From Deltaproteobacteria bacterium (GTDB taxonomy: Bacteria; Desulfobacterota; Desulfuromonadia; Geobacterales; Pseudopelobacteraceae), in assembly GCA_019162745.1 (NCBI GenBank), contig JAFLLC010000234.1, positions 1 to 32,227 of the forward strand: 32,227 nt of DNA. The letters are read 5' to 3'. Position numbers and translations under genes: made by a program. Below, in pieces: positions 13,511 through 21,887 of this stretch (positions within the stretch are counted from its first letter, which is position 1; each line of letters begins with the position of its first letter). The notes under the pieces were generated by a model. The model had not been told where the DNA came from and made no database searches. It worked only from the letters and a program-made list of their open reading frames with translations.

Positions 13511-16486
13511 TTATATGACAAGTAGCTCTGTGTCAGGCGTTAGAGCACATATCTCAGCAAGGTATGGCTGGCTGTTCTTCTGTATAAATTGTTCAAACTG
13601 CTCCATTGGCAGCGGGCGACTCAGCAGAAAACCTTGCATTGACTCACAGCCATGTTGTTGCAGGTAGTCGAGTTGTTCTGCGGTCTCTACGCCTTCCGCT
13701 ACGACCCGCAACCCAAGACTGCGTGCCATGCCGAGAATGGTGTTTACCAGGGTCGTATTGCTTTCAGGCAAGGTCATGATGAACGACCTGTCGATCTTCA
13801 GTTCATTAAGGGGCATCCGTCGCAGATAGGCCAGTGATGAATAGCCGGTGCCGAAATCATCCATGGAAAGTGAAACGCCTGCCGCCCGCAAAGCATTCAG
13901 TTTTTGCAGGGTGTCTTCAGGTTCCTTCATCATGATACTTTCGGTAAGTTCCAGGCAGATGCGCGCCGGGTCGATCCCGGCCTCCGATATGATTGCTGTT
14001 ATCCGTTCTACTATGTCAGGACGTTGAAACTGCAGGAATGAAACGTTGACTGATGCGTGCCGGATATCGATGTCAACCTCAAGCCACCGTTTGATTTGAT
14101 TACAAACCTCCCGCAACACCCATTCCCCTACCTGTATGATCATGCCGGTATCTTCCAGAATGGGAATGAATTCTACGGGTGAAATCAGTGGCCCTTCTTG
14201 TGGCTGCCAGCGGAGTAGCGCCTCAAGGGCGTTTATCCGGCCGGTTGCCAGTTCTTGTTGCGGTTGGTAATACACAATAAATTCCTGCCGTTCCAATGCG
14301 CGGCGTAACAGTGTTGCCATCACCAAGCGCTCGGATGTCTTGCTGTTCAGCCCGTGATTGTAACGCTCAAAGCTGTTATGTCCACGTTTGAGCGCTTGAT
14401 ACATTGCTGCTGCCGCACTGCGCAACAACTCTTCCGCATTTGCACCATCATCAGGGTAGTGCGCTACCCCCATGCTTGTTGATATAAAAAATTCCTGTCC
14501 CTGCACCACGAATGGTTTTTCAAAAACATTCATAAGGCGCGGCGCAACACAATTTTCCTGCCCATCTGCGCAGAAACGAAGTGGCGCTATAGCAAACTCG
14601 TCAATACCGAACCGGGCAACCATATCGCCGTTCCCCACAGAAGAGACCAGCCGCCCGGCAACTGCCTGCAACAGGCTATCCGCCACGGAGTGCCCGAAAG
14701 CGCTGATAATCGTATCGAAGTTGTTGAGGTCCAGAAAAAGCAGCATGACCTTGTTACCTGAGCGTGTTGTGTCATTAATTGTCTCCGTAATCTGTTTTAC
14801 CAGCATATTACGGTTGGGCAGACCGGTGAGCGTGTCATAGTTTGCCTGCCGGTACAGCTCTTCTTCATCGAGTTTGCGTTGGGTGATGTCTTCCTTGATA
14901 GCAACAAAATGGGTGATTTCCCGGCTATCCTGCCTGACTGGCGTGATAGTGGCGCTTTCCCAAAACAGCTTGCCGTCTTTGCGTTTGTTGCAAAAATATC
15001 CCTGCCATGTTTTACCTGACAGAATCGTTTCCCAGATATTTTTATAGTATTCGGGAGGATGAATTCCTGACTTCAGCACACGAGATGTTTTACCGCGAGC
15101 TTCTTCAACAGTATACCCTGACATCCTCTCAAAGCTTGCATTGGCATATTGTATCAAGCCATCCTTATCAGTGATCACCACTGTATTAGCGCTCTGCTCA
15201 ACAGCTATGGTGAGCCGCTGAATCAGGGAATCCCGCTGCTTTCTTTTTGTAATATCCTGAACCATCCCCATCAAAGCAGGCTCGTTGTTCCAGGTGATAG
15301 CGGTGTAGAATATTTCAGCATTAAAGCTGCGTTTCTCAGCTACATTCCTGCAGAGCCACTCCATCTTCAATGTCACGCCAGCTGCAACTTCGGCCATAAT
15401 TACGGGTAGTTGTTGATGCCTCTCCTCTGTTTCTGCTGTCAGATCCAGAACGGTTGAAGAAAGCAGTTCATCTTCAGTGGCGCCGTAAAGTATCAGTGCT
15501 GGGCGGTTGACCGCAATGATATGCCCCTGCTGATTGTGGATGATGATTCCTTTATCCGTGTTGTCAAAAACAGTACGAAGATTTTGCCTTGATTCGGACA
15601 ATTCGTTGCTCAGTCTGACTATGCCGTTGTAGCGCCAAAATCCCATGGCAGTTCCGAACAGCAGGGTTCCTCCAGCCATAAACCACCAGACCCAGTGCGG
15701 AATGGCGCGGCTGACAGGGATTCCGAGCCAATGGTCAGAATTCCGGTAATAAAAAGAGCTTTTATCGGCCTTTAGCCTGACAAGGTCGCGGTCAATTGTT
15801 TGAAGCAGTGCGAGGTGATTACCTTTAGAGGTGGCGTAGGCGTTCTGCATAGGATTAAAAATGACCGGAGTCTGGTCAATTTTGTTTGCTTCAACCGGTG
15901 ATATCGGATAGAGGCAACTGACCACACAAGCATCAGCGTGTCCGGCAACGACCGCGCGCACCGCTTCGCCATAGGAATGCATGTGCTCTATCCGGGCCGT
16001 GACCCCAAAGCTTGTCAGCATCCCGGTAAACGCTTTTCCGTGTGCGTCAGCTGGAACAAGCGCGATCCGCTTTCCTTCCAGGTTCAGTATGGAGGAAACT
16101 TTCTGATTTTTTGCCGCATACAGTTGGCCCCAGTTGAGCAAAACCGGTTCCATCGTGAAGCTATAGAGAGCTTCCCGCTCCTTTGAATGGCCAATCCCTG
16201 CCAGGAAGTCGATTTTGCCGCTGGACAGTCCTGCCAGGCATTTTTCCCACAGACACGGTTTCCAATTGATGCGCCACCCTTCCTGTTTGGCTATGTAATT
16301 CAGCAAATCTACCGAGATGCCGGTGGGTACACCTGTTTTATTTGTGAAGGCGATGGGAGGGTTTTCTTCGTATCCGACGTTGATAGACGTCTGGGCGGCG
16401 TAGGCGTCAGTCAGCAATAGCGATGTGATGACAAGGCATATATGTAACAGGCGGGTTACAATTTTTGCGGGAGAGGGGTTTTTCAT
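13511..16486 (-). CDS. Membrane sensor: SBP_bac_3 - TM - PAS - PAS - degenerate GGDEF - EAL
   Basis: The 991-aa protein begins with a signal peptide and a family-3 solute-binding domain (about residues 35-245; YEENPPIAF, GKIDFLAGIG). A membrane span near 265-285 and two PAS/PAC domains (about 305-420 and 425-545) follow. The GGDEF domain (about 555-715) reads GIDEF with a LDLNNF metal loop, so cyclase activity is probably lost. The EAL domain (about 735-975) retains EALLRW, NVSFLQFQ, ELTES, MDDFGTGYSS, LKIDRSF and AEGVE, so c-di-GMP phosphodiesterase activity is expected. It probably senses a small periplasmic ligand such as an amino acid and lowers c-di-GMP. No clear Shine-Dalgarno precedes the ATG. 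Confidence 0.92.
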   Translation of the reverse strand: MKNPSPAKIVTRLLHICLVITSLLLTDAYAAQTSINVGYEENPPIAFTNKTGVPTGISVDLLNYIAKQEGWRINWKPCLWEKCLAGLSSGKIDFLAGIGHSKEREALYSFTMEPVLLNWGQLYAAKNQKVSSILNLEGKRIALVPADAHGKAFTGMLTSFGVTARIEHMHSYGEAVRAVVAGHADACVVSCLYPISPVEANKIDQTPVIFNPMQNAYATSKGNHLALLQTIDRDLVRLKADKSSFYYRNSDHWLGIPVSRAIPHWVWWFMAGGTLLFGTAMGFWRYNGIVRLSNELSESRQNLRTVFDNTDKGIIIHNQQGHIIAVNRPALILYGATEDELLSSTVLDLTAETEERHQQLPVIMAEVAAGVTLKMEWLCRNVAEKRSFNAEIFYTAITWNNEPALMGMVQDITKRKQRDSLIQRLTIAVEQSANTVVITDKDGLIQYANASFERMSGYTVEEARGKTSRVLKSGIHPPEYYKNIWETILSGKTWQGYFCNKRKDGKLFWESATITPVRQDSREITHFVAIKEDITQRKLDEEELYRQANYDTLTGLPNRNMLVKQITETINDTTRSGNKVMLLFLDLNNFDTIISAFGHSVADSLLQAVAGRLVSSVGNGDMVARFGIDEFAIAPLRFCADGQENCVAPRLMNVFEKPFVVQGQEFFISTSMGVAHYPDDGANAEELLRSAAAAMYQALKRGHNSFERYNHGLNSKTSERLVMATLLRRALERQEFIVYYQPQQELATGRINALEALLRWQPQEGPLISPVEFIPILEDTGMIIQVGEWVLREVCNQIKRWLEVDIDIRHASVNVSFLQFQRPDIVERITAIISEAGIDPARICLELTESIMMKEPEDTLQKLNALRAAGVSLSMDDFGTGYSSLAYLRRMPLNELKIDRSFIMTLPESNTTLVNTILGMARSLGLRVVAEGVETAEQLDYLQQHGCESMQGFLLSRPLPMEQFEQFIQKNSQPYLAEICALTPDTELLVI

Positions 16487-16798
16487 TGTCGATTATTGCG
16501 TGGTGCCACGCATATACAGTAATAGTTTAGTTTGCTCGTTGTTGGCGAAATGCTACTACTCATTCAATGTATATATATGTTTTCTTTACTGTTACAGTTT
16601 ATAGCAGTTTATTATTACAACGAGGTTGCGGCCATGTAGAGATTGTGTAACGATCTTTCGCCGGGCAAAAACTATTTTGTAAAAATACCAATTAAGCGGT
16701 AAGGTTCCTGAAATATTTCCGAAAAGAATTGGTGTGTGAAGTGAAGTTATGCTATTGCATTCAGGCACTATTCGGTTGTCGCCTTATCGGAGTGATCT
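16487..16798. promoter_or_regulatory. Divergent intergenic region with palindromes and short repeats
   Basis: This 312-nt AT-rich spacer separates the divergent EAL-protein and ParA genes. It holds a 14-bp palindrome (GCGTGG-TG-CCACGC, 16498-16511) just upstream of the EAL gene, and CAGTTTAT repeated at 16595-16602 and 16605-16612. The 10-bp phase is compatible with a dimeric regulator. No reading frame is supported. Confidence 0.45.
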
Positions 16799-17551
16799 AT
16801 GAAAATAATTGCCGTCTATAACATCAAGGGTGGTGTCGGTAAGACGGCCACGTGCGTCAATCTGGCTTATTCCTCTGCGAAGAGCGGCCTGAGAACGCTT
16901 CTGTGGGATCTGGACTCTCAGGGGGCCTCAAGCTTTTACTTTAATGTGAAACCGGAGGTTAAGGGGGGGACGAAGAAACTCTTCAAGACCAAGGCGATCG
17001 GCGATCTGGTGAAAGAAACCGATATTGACCGCCTGGACCTGCTCCCGGCGGATTTTTCCTACCGCCATATGGACCTGTTTCTTGACAGCGAAAAAAAACC
17101 GAAAAAACGGATGCGCGAATTTTTAAGCCGCTTCGAAGATGATTATGACGTGCTGTTTCTCGATTGCCCCCCCAGTTTTTCGCTGGTGTCGGAAAACGTC
17201 TTTAATTCGGCTGATGTCATGCTGGTGCCGCTTATCCCAACAACATTGTCTTTGCGGACCTACGGGCAGATTCTGGATTATGTCGGTGAACATAAAAAAC
17301 TTACCCTCAAGCTGATGCCGTTCTTTTCAATGGTGGACAGGCGCAAGAAGCTCCACCTTGAAACCATGGAAACAGGGCAGACCGGTATTAAAGGGTTGCT
17401 GCGCACAGACATCCCGTATCTTTCAATTATTGAGTACATGGGAGTAAAAAGAGCGCCGGTAGGAGAATTTGCACCCAAAAATCAGGCTGCGGTGCTGTTT
17501 GACCAGCTTTGGACGGAGATCGTTCTCCGGGCGAAGCTGAGCGTCAGGTAA
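16799..17551 (+). CDS. Orphan ParA/MinD-family ATPase
   Basis: The 250-aa protein has the deviant Walker A motif KGGVGKT (residues 10-16), the A' motif LWDLDSQG and the Walker B segment DVLFLDCPP, defining the ParA/Soj/MinD superfamily of dimerising, surface- or nucleoid-patterning ATPases. A CGGAG ribosome-binding site precedes the ATG. No parB, parS-like repeat or second partition gene lies beside it, so chromosome or plasmid partition is unlikely to be its job here. It could position another cargo. The next two small genes on the same strand are candidate partners. Confidence 0.88.
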   Translation: MKIIAVYNIKGGVGKTATCVNLAYSSAKSGLRTLLWDLDSQGASSFYFNVKPEVKGGTKKLFKTKAIGDLVKETDIDRLDLLPADFSYRHMDLFLDSEKKPKKRMREFLSRFEDDYDVLFLDCPPSFSLVSENVFNSADVMLVPLIPTTLSLRTYGQILDYVGEHKKLTLKLMPFFSMVDRRKKLHLETMETGQTGIKGLLRTDIPYLSIIEYMGVKRAPVGEFAPKNQAAVLFDQLWTEIVLRAKLSVR

Positions 17552-17608
17552 AGGTAGGCTTTCAGTGTAAAATTAAATAGCCGCTATCACACTTTAGAGG
17601 AGACAAAC

Positions 17609-17800
17609 ATGTACATAGCCAGAGACAAAAATAACGACCTGTACCTTTTTAACGAACTGCCCAACCGGGGTAACGAATGCTGGTGGGCACCCTCAGGAGT
17701 CGACGGCACCTATCTGCGCCTTGATAAATCGCTCTATCCGGAGATTACCTGGGATTCAGAGCCGTTGAAGGTGGAGATATCGACGGTCAAACCCGGTTAG
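17609..17800 (+). CDS. Hypothetical 63-aa protein
   Basis: A small frame with a very good AGAGGAGA ribosome-binding site. The product (MYIARDKNNDLYLFNELP onward) is rich in Trp/Tyr/Asp and looks like a single small beta domain. No family is recognised. It lies 57 nt downstream of the ParA gene and may be in its operon. Confidence 0.65.
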   Translation: MYIARDKNNDLYLFNELPNRGNECWWAPSGVDGTYLRLDKSLYPEITWDSEPLKVEISTVKPG

Positions 17801-17833
17801 AAGGTTGAGACAGGCAGCCACATTGAGTCAGGA

Positions 17834-17857
17834 CGTATTTTCTTGCCGCAAAATACG
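17834..17857 (+). other. Hairpin after the 63-aa gene
   Basis: Perfect 8-bp arms (CGTATTTT / AAAATACG) with an 8-nt loop lie 33 nt after the stop. There is no T-run after it, so it is at best a weak or factor-assisted terminator or an operator. Confidence 0.4.
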
Positions 17858-18038
17858 CTGGTTCGTCACGCAAACGTGTTAAAGTTTACACAATCGTAAC
17901 ATTCTACGGTTTGTAACAGTGATATACACATTCAGTTCCTTACTGGAACCAGCTTGCAAGGTCACCTTTCAGGTTGTTACCGCTGTGTCTACACATATGA
18001 ATGACGTGACGATTCTAAACTCAAGCAAGGAGGCAGCA

Positions 18039-18332
18039 ATGGGTAAAAAGGAAAAGGCGGCTTTTGCATTGGCAGAAGATTTACAGGCGGTAATTGCGAT
18101 GGTTCCCAGGCTGAGTAATCTTATAAAAGTGCATAAAGAGATTGCGGCCGGCTATCAGAAGTACCGTAAAAATGGTGGTGAGGCGATTCCCGGTATAGAG
18201 AAGCACCTTGGTGTTAAAGAACAAGCGAGTCCCGTTCCCCCCAAGAAAAAGAAAGCAGTAATGGTAAAAGAGGTCAAAGCTCCTGAAGAGGGTGCTGAGG
18301 CAGAAAAGACAAAGAAGAAAGTTAAAAAATAA
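18039..18332 (+). CDS. Hypothetical 97-aa basic protein with Lys-rich tail
   Basis: The true start is ATG 18039, preceded by a strong AAGGAGG; the frame is open 40 codons further up without supporting signals. The first 60 residues are predicted helical (LAEDLQAVIAMVPRLSNLIK). The C-terminal 35 residues are Lys/Pro/Ala/Glu-rich, ending KTKKKVKK, like nucleic-acid-binding tails of histone H1-like bacterial proteins. No family is recognised; DNA or RNA binding is a guess from composition. A clear terminator follows at 18425. Confidence 0.6.
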   Translation: MGKKEKAAFALAEDLQAVIAMVPRLSNLIKVHKEIAAGYQKYRKNGGEAIPGIEKHLGVKEQASPVPPKKKKAVMVKEVKAPEEGAEAEKTKKKVKK

Positions 18333-18424
18333 ATAATTTGTGGCGTCTGTGAAGATAGAGAGAAAGAACAGTTAAATCAGTGGCTGAACGTTTCCGGGAT
18401 GATACGTGAGCCACGGATGTGCAG

Positions 18425-18448
18425 GGGCGGCAGCGATGCCGCCCTTTT
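18425..18448 (+). terminator. Intrinsic terminator after the Lys-rich protein gene
   Basis: A perfect 8-bp GC-rich stem (GGGCGGCA / TGCCGCCC) with a GCGA tetraloop is followed by TTTT. It separates this transcript from the BRO-like gene. Confidence 0.85.
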
Positions 18449-18535
18449 CGTTTGTGTGGAGTTTGAACGGGCGATTTGCTATAAAAGTGCGGTTGCTTTT
18501 GGTGGGAAGCGTGAACGCGCTATAGGAGAAAAATA

Positions 18536-19375
18536 ATGACTAAAGAAACCGCCATTAAACTGTTTGAACACCGCCAGGTCCGTACCAAATGGGATGAAAA
18601 TAAACAAAAATGGTATTTTGCCATAGTTGACGTAATTGCTGTCCTTACTGATAGTCCAAATCCGCAAGTTTACTGGCGTGTACTGAAAAAACGGTTGCTT
18701 GCTGACGGAAACGAAACCGTTACAAATTGTAACGGTTTGAAAATGACCGCACCGGACGGCAAAATGCGACTTACGGATGTTGCCGACACGGAACAGCTTT
18801 TGCGCATTATCCAATCAATCCCCTCACCAAAAGCCGAGCCATTCAAACAATGGCTTGCCCAGGTGGGGTATGAACGAATCCAGGAGATCGAAAACCCTGA
18901 GCTTGCCCAGGAGCGGATGAAGCAACTCTACGAACTGAAGGGGTATCCCAAGGAGTGGATCGATAAACGCTTGCGTGGTATCGCTATCCGCCAGAACCTG
19001 ACAGATGAATGGAAAGAGCGGGGGATTTCGACGGAGCGGGACTTCGGTATTTTGACCGCCGAAATTGCCAGGGCGACATTCGGCGTGACCCCGGCTGAAA
19101 ATAAAGAGCTGAAAGGGCTAACCGGGAAAAACAATAACCTGCGTGACCATATGACCGATCTGGAATTGATCTTCACCATGCTGGGTGAAAAGGTGACAAC
19201 CGAGATATCACAGACAGAAAAACCGGATACCTTTGAGAAAAACAAAAAAGTAGCCAAACGCGGCGGAGGCGTGGCAGGAACTGCACGTAGAGAAACAGAG
19301 AAAGAGCTTGGCAGAAGCATCGTCAGTAAAAAGAATTATCTGCCACAAGGATTATTGGATGATGACACGAAATAA
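18536..19375 (+). CDS. BRO-family / DinD-like protein
   Basis: The 279-aa protein opens with a Bro-N type domain (WDENKQKWYFAIVDVIAVLT, then YWRVLKKRLLADGNE and RLTDVADTEQLLRIIQSIPS). It continues with the block PKAEPFKQWLAQVGYERIQE, FGVTPAEN and NLRDHMTDLELIFTMLGE, which defines a widespread bacterial family annotated as BRO family or DNA-damage-inducible protein D. The role is poorly known; DinD antagonises RecA filaments in E. coli, while phage homologues act as antirepressors. GGAGAAA lies 6 nt before the ATG. The gene is isolated, with no phage genes around. Its coding region contains a perfect palindrome at 18714-18738. Confidence 0.82.
   Translation: MTKETAIKLFEHRQVRTKWDENKQKWYFAIVDVIAVLTDSPNPQVYWRVLKKRLLADGNETVTNCNGLKMTAPDGKMRLTDVADTEQLLRIIQSIPSPKAEPFKQWLAQVGYERIQEIENPELAQERMKQLYELKGYPKEWIDKRLRGIAIRQNLTDEWKERGISTERDFGILTAEIARATFGVTPAENKELKGLTGKNNNLRDHMTDLELIFTMLGEKVTTEISQTEKPDTFEKNKKVAKRGGGVAGTARRETEKELGRSIVSKKNYLPQGLLDDDTK
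18714..18738. repeat. Perfect 25-nt palindrome inside the BRO-like gene
   Basis: Two 12-nt arms (AAACCGTTACAA / TTGTAACGGTTT) flank a single central A. It encodes residues ETVTNCNGL of the BRO-like protein. It could be an autoregulatory operator or a coding-sequence coincidence. Confidence 0.7.
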
Positions 19376-19400
19376 TCTGACTTGATTCCATTTTATGGGA

Positions 19401-21611
19401 TCACCTGAAAAACAGACTCCCCAGCCCCAGCGTCCGTCTCACATCCCACAGATTCATAAACAGAGCGTCGAAACGCTCGTGCGCCACCTGCTCCTCTTCA
19501 CGTTCCCAGAAAAACAGTCTGCTGGCAGGATAAAGGTAGCCGAAGGGATAGGCGGTCATGCTGGTGCGTCGCCGGGCGACTTGATCCAGCGGATAACGGT
19601 AGATCGCCTCCTGGCGTTGAACCAGCATTTGGGCCTGTTGGCGCACCAGCCGTGCTCGTGTGAGTAGCGGCGATGAACCGTGGGAATTATTACGCTTGTG
19701 TGCGTGTTCTTCGCGTTTGGCTAATAATGCCCTCAGTGTCAGTGCCCGGTGACTGGCCCGCAGCGCGGTCACCCGCAGGCCACGCTCAAACTCTGACAGC
19801 AGCTTGGTCTCAGTCCCTCCGATGTGTCCCGCAGCGCTCAAACGTTCAATCCTACTTTCCAACAGGTCCACAACCTCACCCATACGCAGCGCATAGGTTT
19901 CAAGATCGGCGATCGGCTGAGTCAGCACATTTGCGGCCTCAGCCGCCGTCGCGTCATTCAGCAGCCACCCGTAACGAAACTTCGGCTCCGGCTGAAATGG
20001 CTTGTTGAAGGGGGACGGCAACTCCGAGAAAGGGGTGAGCGCCGCCATGAAACGGAGCAGCTCCTTTTCCTTCAGGTACCTGTTCTGCACCTTCAAAGCC
20101 TCTCCCATCAGCCGCTGCAGCTCCCGGTCGCTGTTTAGCTCCGCCAACCGCGACAGTGGAGAGGTCGGGCGCACATTTCCATTGTCTTGCAACTGCCATG
20201 ACCAGCGGGCGATGCTCCAGTCGGTCAGCCAGTAGCCCCATTCCCAGCCGGATGAAAAGGTGAGATGACCGCTTACGCCGAGGTGTGACATTGTTTCGAT
20301 GTCGCTCCAGCGGGCATCCAGATACGGCAGTAGCAACAGCGGCACCGATGAGTCGAAGCCGACCCAATAGGAGGACTCGGGCCAGTACCACGTTTCGCGC
20401 TTTTTACTTTCGGCAATTGCCGCCTCAAGCATGAAGCGCTGGTTTTGGTTGCCGTACACCGGCGCCTTTGGTTCAGAGGCCGAATAGCACATGACGGTAT
20501 GGATCATGATGCCGCTGTTGGGAAGTTTGGGACGTCTGACTTTCTCTCCACTCGTAGAACAAATGACATGGGTGGCATACATCAGGCGCGCACCGTAGCG
20601 TTTTTCCACCTGCTGCTCGATATGCATCTGCACGTCAGGGAGCAACCTGTCCAGAAACGGCAGATGTTCTCCAAGGGTGACATCGAGGCTCAGGTAGTCC
20701 CACGGTGCCTGGAAAAGCCATGCCAGTGTCTGGTCAACCTGTCGTTGATACGACGGATAGGGGCGCAACAGGGTGATAAGCTGAAATGCCTGCTGCTGGA
20801 TCATGGAGAGTGAAACCTCGATGCCGCAGCGAATGCCGCGCCGGTGGGCATATTCCACGATGCGCCGGGCATGGGCAGGCCATGTGGTGCGATCGACCTC
20901 ACGGAGCAGAAAAAACTGGAAGGTATTCTGCCCGTTACGCGCCAGCCAGTCGAGGTAGGCTTTGACATCTTCAAAGGCGTTCGGATGCAGCGGATTACAG
21001 AGTTGTTCCGTCAGTTCGATCGGGTGCTGGGTGTGGAGATGAAAACCCCGCTTTTCAAAGCGGGGTGAAGCGGCGAACGAGAACCGTTCCGGGAGCGGCC
21101 AGTTGTTGTGGGTCGGAATAATGCTTTCCCGTGGATGATAAAATCTGAAGCCGAGCTTTTCCTGCAACAGGCCGTACAACCCGGCGGCAACACCCTCGGG
21201 AGAAACGGCTGCCAAGCGAAGCAATATGATTCCACCGCGTTTATGTGACCGCCAGCGATAGGAAGCATCCGGTACAGCGGTGCAGAGGTAGGGGCGCACC
21301 GATGGTCCCGGAACACAGAGATCCCTGTTTGCGGTAACGTCCGGCAGAACTATCCGCACCCGGCAGTTGCGTGCATTGCGTGAGATCACTGCGCCGGGAA
21401 ACGAACGGTGCAGGAGGCCGTCAACATCGTTAATAGCTTGGGAAGCGGCAGGATTAGAGCGCAAGTTTTTTGAAGCATCTATGGAGATTGCCAGCGGAAG
21501 CGCCGAGGAGTCGGGTGCTGCAAGAGCAAAAGCCATGACGGTCAGGATGAGCAGTCGTGTGAACCGTGTAACCGCATAAAATCGTATAAATGATGAAACA
21601 GATATACTCAT
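19401..21611 (-). CDS. Exported glycoside-hydrolase-like protein (alpha-glucuronidase/GH20-type N-domain)
   Basis: From ATG 21611 the protein has about 736 aa and a signal peptide (RLLILTVMAFALAAPDSSA). The segment GVAAGLYGLLQEKLGFRFY is characteristic of the N-terminal beta-alpha domain preceding the catalytic barrel in GH20, GH67 and DUF4838 proteins. A barrel-like region follows (FEKRGFHLHTQHPIELTEQL; AYLDWLARNGQNTFQFFLL; WYWPESSYWVGFDS). The last 250 residues are helical and Arg-rich. The Trp-rich barrel suggests carbohydrate binding, but I cannot identify a catalytic acid pair, and the substrate is unknown. A GTG at 21620 is an alternative start. It is a lone minus-strand gene. Confidence 0.6.
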   Translation of the reverse strand: MSISVSSFIRFYAVTRFTRLLILTVMAFALAAPDSSALPLAISIDASKNLRSNPAASQAINDVDGLLHRSFPGAVISRNARNCRVRIVLPDVTANRDLCVPGPSVRPYLCTAVPDASYRWRSHKRGGIILLRLAAVSPEGVAAGLYGLLQEKLGFRFYHPRESIIPTHNNWPLPERFSFAASPRFEKRGFHLHTQHPIELTEQLCNPLHPNAFEDVKAYLDWLARNGQNTFQFFLLREVDRTTWPAHARRIVEYAHRRGIRCGIEVSLSMIQQQAFQLITLLRPYPSYQRQVDQTLAWLFQAPWDYLSLDVTLGEHLPFLDRLLPDVQMHIEQQVEKRYGARLMYATHVICSTSGEKVRRPKLPNSGIMIHTVMCYSASEPKAPVYGNQNQRFMLEAAIAESKKRETWYWPESSYWVGFDSSVPLLLLPYLDARWSDIETMSHLGVSGHLTFSSGWEWGYWLTDWSIARWSWQLQDNGNVRPTSPLSRLAELNSDRELQRLMGEALKVQNRYLKEKELLRFMAALTPFSELPSPFNKPFQPEPKFRYGWLLNDATAAEAANVLTQPIADLETYALRMGEVVDLLESRIERLSAAGHIGGTETKLLSEFERGLRVTALRASHRALTLRALLAKREEHAHKRNNSHGSSPLLTRARLVRQQAQMLVQRQEAIYRYPLDQVARRRTSMTAYPFGYLYPASRLFFWEREEEQVAHERFDALFMNLWDVRRTLGLGSLFFR

Positions 21612-21887
21612 TGACCACACTCAACAGCGTCGGACCCCACCGTGCTAAATATCCAACCCTCTGAATTGCCGCTTGAGACCATAAAACCCCCGGAAAATTA
21701 GAAAGCATAGCAGATAATATGACGTAACTACGTAGCGATTCGGCAACATTCTGGTTACAAAAAACCTGCTTATTAAGTCCGTTTTGTGGGCACAGAAAAT
21801 TTGCAGAACTGGAACACAATCGCAACAAGGTTTGTGGTAGAGCATAAGTATTAGCGGTCGTAAAATTAACTAAATGGAGGTTTAAAA
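21612..21887. other. Divergent intergenic region upstream of the phoX-like gene
   Basis: AT-rich spacer between the divergent glycosidase-like and PhoX-like genes. It contains the 8-bp palindrome CTACGTAG (21728-21735). I cannot fix a promoter with confidence and see no reading frame supported by a ribosome-binding site. Confidence 0.35.

Noticed and set aside
16799-17551. Plasmid or chromosome partition locus
   Set aside because: No parB or parS-like repeats accompany the ParA gene in the window.
17919-18038. Forty-codon upstream extension of the Lys-rich protein
   Set aside because: A strong AAGGAGG directly precedes ATG 18039 and the upstream residues look intergenic.
18536-19375. Prophage remnant suggested by the BRO-family gene
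   Set aside because: No integrase, structural phage gene, tRNA or attachment site is seen nearby; the family is also common as isolated chromosomal genes.
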